22,717 nt of DNA from assembly GCA_015852425.1 (NCBI GenBank), contig JAAAIG010000375.1, positions 1-22,717 on the forward strand, given 5' to 3'. Within the stretch, counting starts at the first letter, position 1, and every line of letters begins with the position of its first letter. Of the stretch, positions 18,589-22,717 are shown in pieces. Position numbers and translations under genes: made by a program. This stretch comes from Gryganskiella cystojenkinii. Its lineage: Eukaryota; Mortierellomycota; Mortierellomycetes; Mortierellales; Mortierellaceae. The notes under the pieces are model-generated. The model made no database searches and had not been told where the DNA came from. It worked only from the letters and a program-made list of their open reading frames with translations.

Positions 18589-20243
18589 TTAGAGTCTATG
18601 CTTCACCACGCTGTCAGCCACAGTGCAGACCCAAGTGTTACCATCGGGGTGGCCAACAATGAACCCGTTCTCGCTGGATCCTCCAAAGATATTTTGTAGA
18701 GGCTCCTCTGTCGGTGCTTGTTCGTGTTGCTCAATCGTGTTGTTCGGATCCGAAATTGTAAAGCGAATGAGGGCTAAAACGTTGAAAGGGCGAAAAATTG
18801 GGCTGAGTATGTGCGCATATTTGGTCTACTGATCTTTTCGTGTTAGAGCATTGGAACATCTTCACTTACCAGAGTCATTCGTAACTGTCGGATCAAAATG
18901 TCCGTGGTCCTGCACCTTGTCATGATGGATAAACTGAACCCACTGACCAACCGCGAGGTCATGCACAGTGTCCACGGCCATGTTTCCTTTACTTGGATCA
19001 CCACCTGTGATCTTGTACACTGTCGCCTTGGACTGCGCAAATAGGCAAGACAAAAGATATATCACGGTTAACAAACATTGTACACATTGTACGAAAACTA
19101 CATCATAGTAGCCGAGAGATTCGACGACATTTTAAGGAGTTGTTTCTCACCATGTCCAGCTGCACATCTTTGTCCGAGTCCGCAGTCGTTGCAGGTGTGC
19201 CTGTTGCTAAAAAGTATTCCTTGTCCTTGGTCAATGGCGTTGCCTTGAGTCGATCCAGTAAAAGTCGGGTCGCATTGGATTCATCCAGTTCCAGAATAAT
19301 GTTTCCTCGACATCTGTTGACAAATCATCACAGTTGGTTGTTAGTCTACAACAAAAAAAAATTGAGAGAGTTCAGGCGCCGCTATCTCGTCGTTTTGGTA
19401 CCTCGTAATTTTCATCGCGGGGCCAAGGGTGGCGAGAGATGGATATTCAATGCTCGCCGTATGCTTTTCCTTGCTGGCCTGGACATCCTTAGTTTTCGTG
19501 ATAGCAACACCGACCACCCCATCCTGGACCCACTTGCCGTCATAAAACATTGTCACTGGTCTTCCTGTAATGAACGGCGTCGAGCTCGCAATCAGTCCAA
19601 TCTTGCTGGCTCCTGGGTTCGCAGTATCCAGGGCCTCCAAAAACTGATGCACCTCCAGGTCCGAGATCATAAGGACATCCTGGTCTCTGTTTTCGGCATT
19701 ACGCGCAGCCGAGGCGGCATCAGGAACTTGGACCTGATTCCGACCGATGGAGATGCTCTTGAAGACGTTCCAGGCATCTGCCGTGTCCAGACTACGTTCT
19801 TCGATATCTTGGGATCGAGCCCATCGACCCACGGATTTTTCCTTGAGACGCTTGCGACGAGATTCCGTTCCTGAGAGATAGAAGGGCGCACAGGAGGTGA
19901 GCTCGTCGGAGGGCGAGAGAATCAAAGTGGAGATACCATGTCCAGATTTGGTGGGTACTCGATCAACAACAGCACCAAGAACACGAGACGAGTCCGCGAT
20001 ATGAGAGGGAACTTTTGAGGGTAAATCCAAGAGGTCCGATCCAGGGTATGATCTGGAGGCGAGGATGACGGTGACGGAACCAGGAGCTAACTTGGTTGAC
20101 GAAGTGGAAGGGAAGCACCGCGAGAGAGCGGTCTTTAGGTCCGGGTGTGAACAGGTCGCTGCAGTATAGAGGGACCTCGTCCGGGCCTGTCCGCGAACAG
20201 CTAGAGCTGCAGCAAATGTGAATGCGCGGATAGTAATGGCCAT
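18589..20243 (-). CDS. FIST-domain protein with probable mitochondrial presequence
   Basis: Four exons (19402-20243, 19151-19313, 18870-19032, 18589-18773) have GT-AG borders and phases that close to 450 residues. The first about 30 residues are rich in Arg, Ala, Ser and Thr with no acidic residue, ending near ARTRSLYTAA, as in mitochondrial targeting sequences. The body fits the FIST sensor domain: VTVILASRSYPGSDLLDLP; VLGAVVDRVP with STLIL after it; DVLMISDLEVHQFLEALD; then IGLIASS...VTMFYDGKWVQDGVVGVAI. The C-terminal part has NIILELDES, DLAVGQWVQFIHHD, and an FGGSSENGFIVG segment near the end, in line with FIST_C. The family (bacterial sensors, human FBXO22) is thought to bind small ligands; no catalytic residues are known. 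No F-box is seen. The gene shares a 239-bp promoter region with MED6. Confidence 0.75.
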
Positions 20244-20482
20244 GAGGAGAATGTCGATTTGTGCAAACAGACAAAAAAAGGAAAAGAATGTGATCAGCTC
20301 AACGCGGACTACAACACCGAATCCGAAAGAGAACTAAGGCTGTGACTGCGATTAACGCATGGTATAAATATGTTTAGGAGCGCGTCGCCACCAAAGGATT
20401 TCACATCGTTTTCCATTTCAGAATTCAATTACTCGGGACAAAAGGACAAGGGACAAATCTATTCAATCCATCCATCTCAACC
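20244..20482. promoter_or_regulatory. Bidirectional promoter between the FIST gene and MED6
   Basis: There are 239 bases between divergent start codons. The MED6 side has a TATA-like element; the FIST side shows none. Confidence 0.6.
20361..20370 (+). promoter_or_regulatory. TATA-like element of MED6
   Basis: GGTATAAATA on plus, about 112 bases upstream of the MED6 ATG. Spacing allows a transcription start at about 20395 with a leader of about 85 bases, part of it pyrimidine-rich. Confidence 0.5.
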
Positions 20483-22047
20483 ATGGCAACACCGATTATG
20501 GGCGCGCCAAGTGCTGCACCCGAGACAAAGGCCGATCTCTTGAATGTCGAATGGCGCTTTCAAGAGTGGCTCATGGTAAAATGAATAAAACAAAGCAGCT
20601 GTCGGGTTTTTTTGTCTCCAAGAAAACCTTTTGACATGGCTTTTTTCTTCTTTTTGTTGACACCCTTTAGGGCATGGGAGGACTTAACCCTGACAATGTT
20701 CTCGACTACTTTGCGCTATCGCCCTTCTGGGATCCAGAATGCAACAATGCCATCTTGAAGATGCAAACGCAATTCAACAATCTCGGCGAGATGAAGCAAC
20801 GACTCAGGTATGCGAGACTGTGTCATGTTCCTGTTCTTCTCTGAACAGGGAAAGCTCCATGCGAAATATGCAAACACTGACTCACATTTTCAACTTTTTT
20901 CGCGTCACGACTCCTCTGTCTCTCAGTGAAATGGTCGGTGTCGAATTTGCTCTGGTCCATGAGAGATATCCAACACTGTTCATCATCCAAAAGCAGTATC
21001 GCAATCCGAAGGCTTGTAAGTAATGCATCTTGAGCCGGAACAAGGATACCTATGATATCGAGGAAAGAGTCTTATACCAAAGAATCAATGAGCACGAGTC
21101 TGACAGCTATTGTAAATGTTTTTCTGTCACCTTAGCTGATGGTCCGACGGTCCTGCCCCTGGCAATCTACTATGTGCTCCACGGAAACATTTTCATGTGT
21201 CCGGATTTACAAACTCTTCTTTCGAACAGGGTGGTAGGAAACTGCTCTCTTTGGCCAATGCTAACATCTTTGACTAAGACCTCGTGTATTAATCCCACTC
21301 ATTTGTCTGTCATGATTTTTCTCAGCTCGGAAGCCTGCATCATGTCGAAAGTGCGTTCAACGAGGCTCGTGTCATGACCGAGTTTCACCCCTCGACGGGG
21401 TACCATTGGAAATCAGCAGCGGACAGTACGTCAGCATCCTCATCACAGTCCTTGCCATCAACGTCGGGACCTGACTCGAACGCAGCTGGAGCTGGTGCTA
21501 TGAAAATTGGTAATGTTGTCCATCTTCTTTCACACTCTTTGTTAAAATCGCGACGAGTACGATTGCTAACACTTTGTTTTTGTTTTTGTTTTTATTTAAT
21601 GTCTTTTTTCTTACAGAGTCGCAGGATTTTAGGATGGCTGTCGACGTGGCGATCAAGCATGTACAACAACGTGCTTGGGACCAGCAACAGCAGATCCAGA
21701 ACGCTGCTTCCAACGCAAACGCAAACTCTTCGCCTTCGATTAAGCAAGAAGGCGGTGTCAGCGGTGCTCAGGGCGGTGCAGGTAACAACAGTAACACGCA
21801 GTCGCCTACTGGAACACCCGTCACAAAAAACACAAAGGCGGCAAGCAAGCGACGCAAAAAGACCGAGGACACCACTGCAGGCAATTCTACAGCTATGGGC
21901 GTCAACACTGCGGTCGCTGCTGCTCCTGGGGGTCGTGGAACCTCTGCTGGAGGCAATTCGAACCAACCGACGACGCCAGCCACGCCGACGGGTACGACTG
22001 CACCTGCCAAGAGACGTAAAAAGACAAAGACCGCCGAACCAAAGTGA
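20483..22047 (+). CDS. MED6: MED6, Mediator head-module subunit
   Basis: Nuclear coactivator subunit linking transcription factors to RNA polymerase II. Six exons (20483-20575, 20671-20807, 20927-21015, 21136-21233, 21326-21509, 21617-22047) have GT-AG borders and phases that close to 343 residues. MED6-domain matches run in order: VEWRFQEWL; NVLDYFALSPFWDPECNNA; MVGVEFALVHERYPTLFIIQ; PLAIYYVLHGNIFMCPDLQT; then LGSLHHVESAFNEAR and FHPSTGYHWKS. After about residue 170 the sequence becomes a long Ser/Thr/Asn/Gln/Ala/Gly-rich tail. It carries two nearly identical basic clusters, KRRKKTED and KRRKKTKT, which look like nuclear localisation signals. The tail makes it longer than animal MED6 (about 246), similar to other fungi. 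The start at 20483 opens MATPIMGAPS and is followed at once by conserved sequence. Confidence 0.95.
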
Positions 22048-22717
22048 AAGGTCTTCTGTTCATCTCTGCACGACTTTGCCTTTCCTTTAGCTTGTTTTCA
22101 CATATTAGAGTTCTTGCATTATTGCTTTTTCCCCCATTGTACATATCATAATTTCAAATACATTCGCCGTCGCTTCGTGTAAGCTCTTCCCAAGAGTGGT
22201 TTGCTATGTGGAAGTTAGAGTTCTGACACTTTGACTCAGGGGTCACTCGCAAGACAATTTTGGTCCAAATGCGAAAATCGTGCGGAAAACAGGAAGGGTT
22301 GTGCATGGATTGTAAGATTACCAGAGGCAAATGGAGGTTTACCTGGATGAGTAAACTCGTGTTCCTTGATAATTTTGCGACGCCAGAGGCGACCGTCACC
22401 TTTACTTTTGCCACCGTGGTATTCCCCAAAGATTCAAAAGAGCCCCTTGTCTCTCAAAGCTGCAATAATAATCTTTGATTTCGATCGTTTCGTGAGGAAA
22501 GGATGAAACGCCACCAACCTCAGATTGGGATGAAGGACCCAGCAGTCACGGATGATTGAAATTTTGTCATATTTTCATTTCGAATAATTCCTTCTCCCAG
22601 CGTAACACCATTGTCAAGGCGACAGCGGTCCAAAGGAGCCACTTAAGGATTGGGCAGTGGAGAGGATGAACACCACCATGTTCTCACAAACACAATTCGT
22701 CATCAGAAAACAACGTG
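22048..22717. other. MED6 3' flank and right-edge DNA, nothing secure
   Basis: No gene is supported to the window edge. One minus-strand segment ending at 22343 looks like a short exon because it has basic codons and a GTAAAC donor. Its upstream continuation is blocked by a stop, and no family is recognised. Confidence 0.45.

Noticed and set aside
19140..19874. A 244-residue plus-strand open frame.
   Set aside because: It lies antisense to FIST gene exons and an intron that join in phase; it has no family features of its own.
1..22717. Search for mobile elements, terminal inverted repeats, reverse transcriptase or transposase motifs, and CRISPR-like arrays.
   Set aside because: No such motifs or spaced repeats were seen by eye on either strand; only simple-sequence repeats are present.

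Overview
This is a window of fungal nuclear DNA. The genes have many short GT-AG introns (roughly 50-390 nt), small exons, and pyrimidine-rich leaders before several start codons. Two genes point to the Mortierellomycota, a Mortierella/Linnemannia/Podila-type fungus. One is a front-end fatty acid desaturase with an N-terminal cytochrome b5 domain, very close to the delta-5 desaturase known from Mortierella alpina. The other is a 7-dehydrocholesterol (delta-7 sterol) reductase, an enzyme that ergosterol-making fungi usually lack but which fits the desmosterol-rich sterols of Mortierella. I resolved exon boundaries by hand. For six genes every exon phase closes to one uninterrupted reading frame.

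Layout from left to right. An (AG)25 microsatellite lies at the edge, inside an intron of an aminoacylase-1 gene whose first exon (127-276, -) is the only part present. An FMP52/TIP30-type atypical short-chain dehydrogenase follows (797-1594, -), then the delta-7 sterol reductase (2219-4116, -, 4 exons). About 2 kb (4117-6099) holds no recognisable gene, only a striking low-complexity block near 4820-5055. A large PX-PH phospholipase D gene occupies 6100-12183 (-). The delta-5 desaturase follows upstream (13040-15261, -, 7 exons), then an unrecognised coiled-coil/helical protein gene (15432-17383, -, 5 exons).

The right third changes strand repeatedly. SSU72, the RNA polymerase II CTD phosphatase, is at 17582-18510 (+). 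It converges on a FIST-domain gene with a likely mitochondrial presequence (18589-20243, -). That gene is divergent from MED6, the Mediator head subunit (20483-22047, +). The last about 670 bases hold at most one weak candidate exon.

How the genes relate. The sterol reductase, phospholipase D and delta-5 desaturase all act on membrane lipids: sterol delta-7 reduction, phosphatidic acid production, and arachidonic acid synthesis. They lie in tandem on one strand, but I see no evidence that they form a regulated cluster. SSU72 and MED6 are both RNA polymerase II machinery. No mobile element, viral relic, CRISPR array, tRNA or rRNA gene was found. I did not find a convincing new multi-gene system. 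The most unusual items are a roughly 300-residue insertion inside the second catalytic half of the phospholipase D, the orphan coiled-coil protein with a stop codon hidden in a splice donor, and the FIST protein apparently sent to mitochondria.
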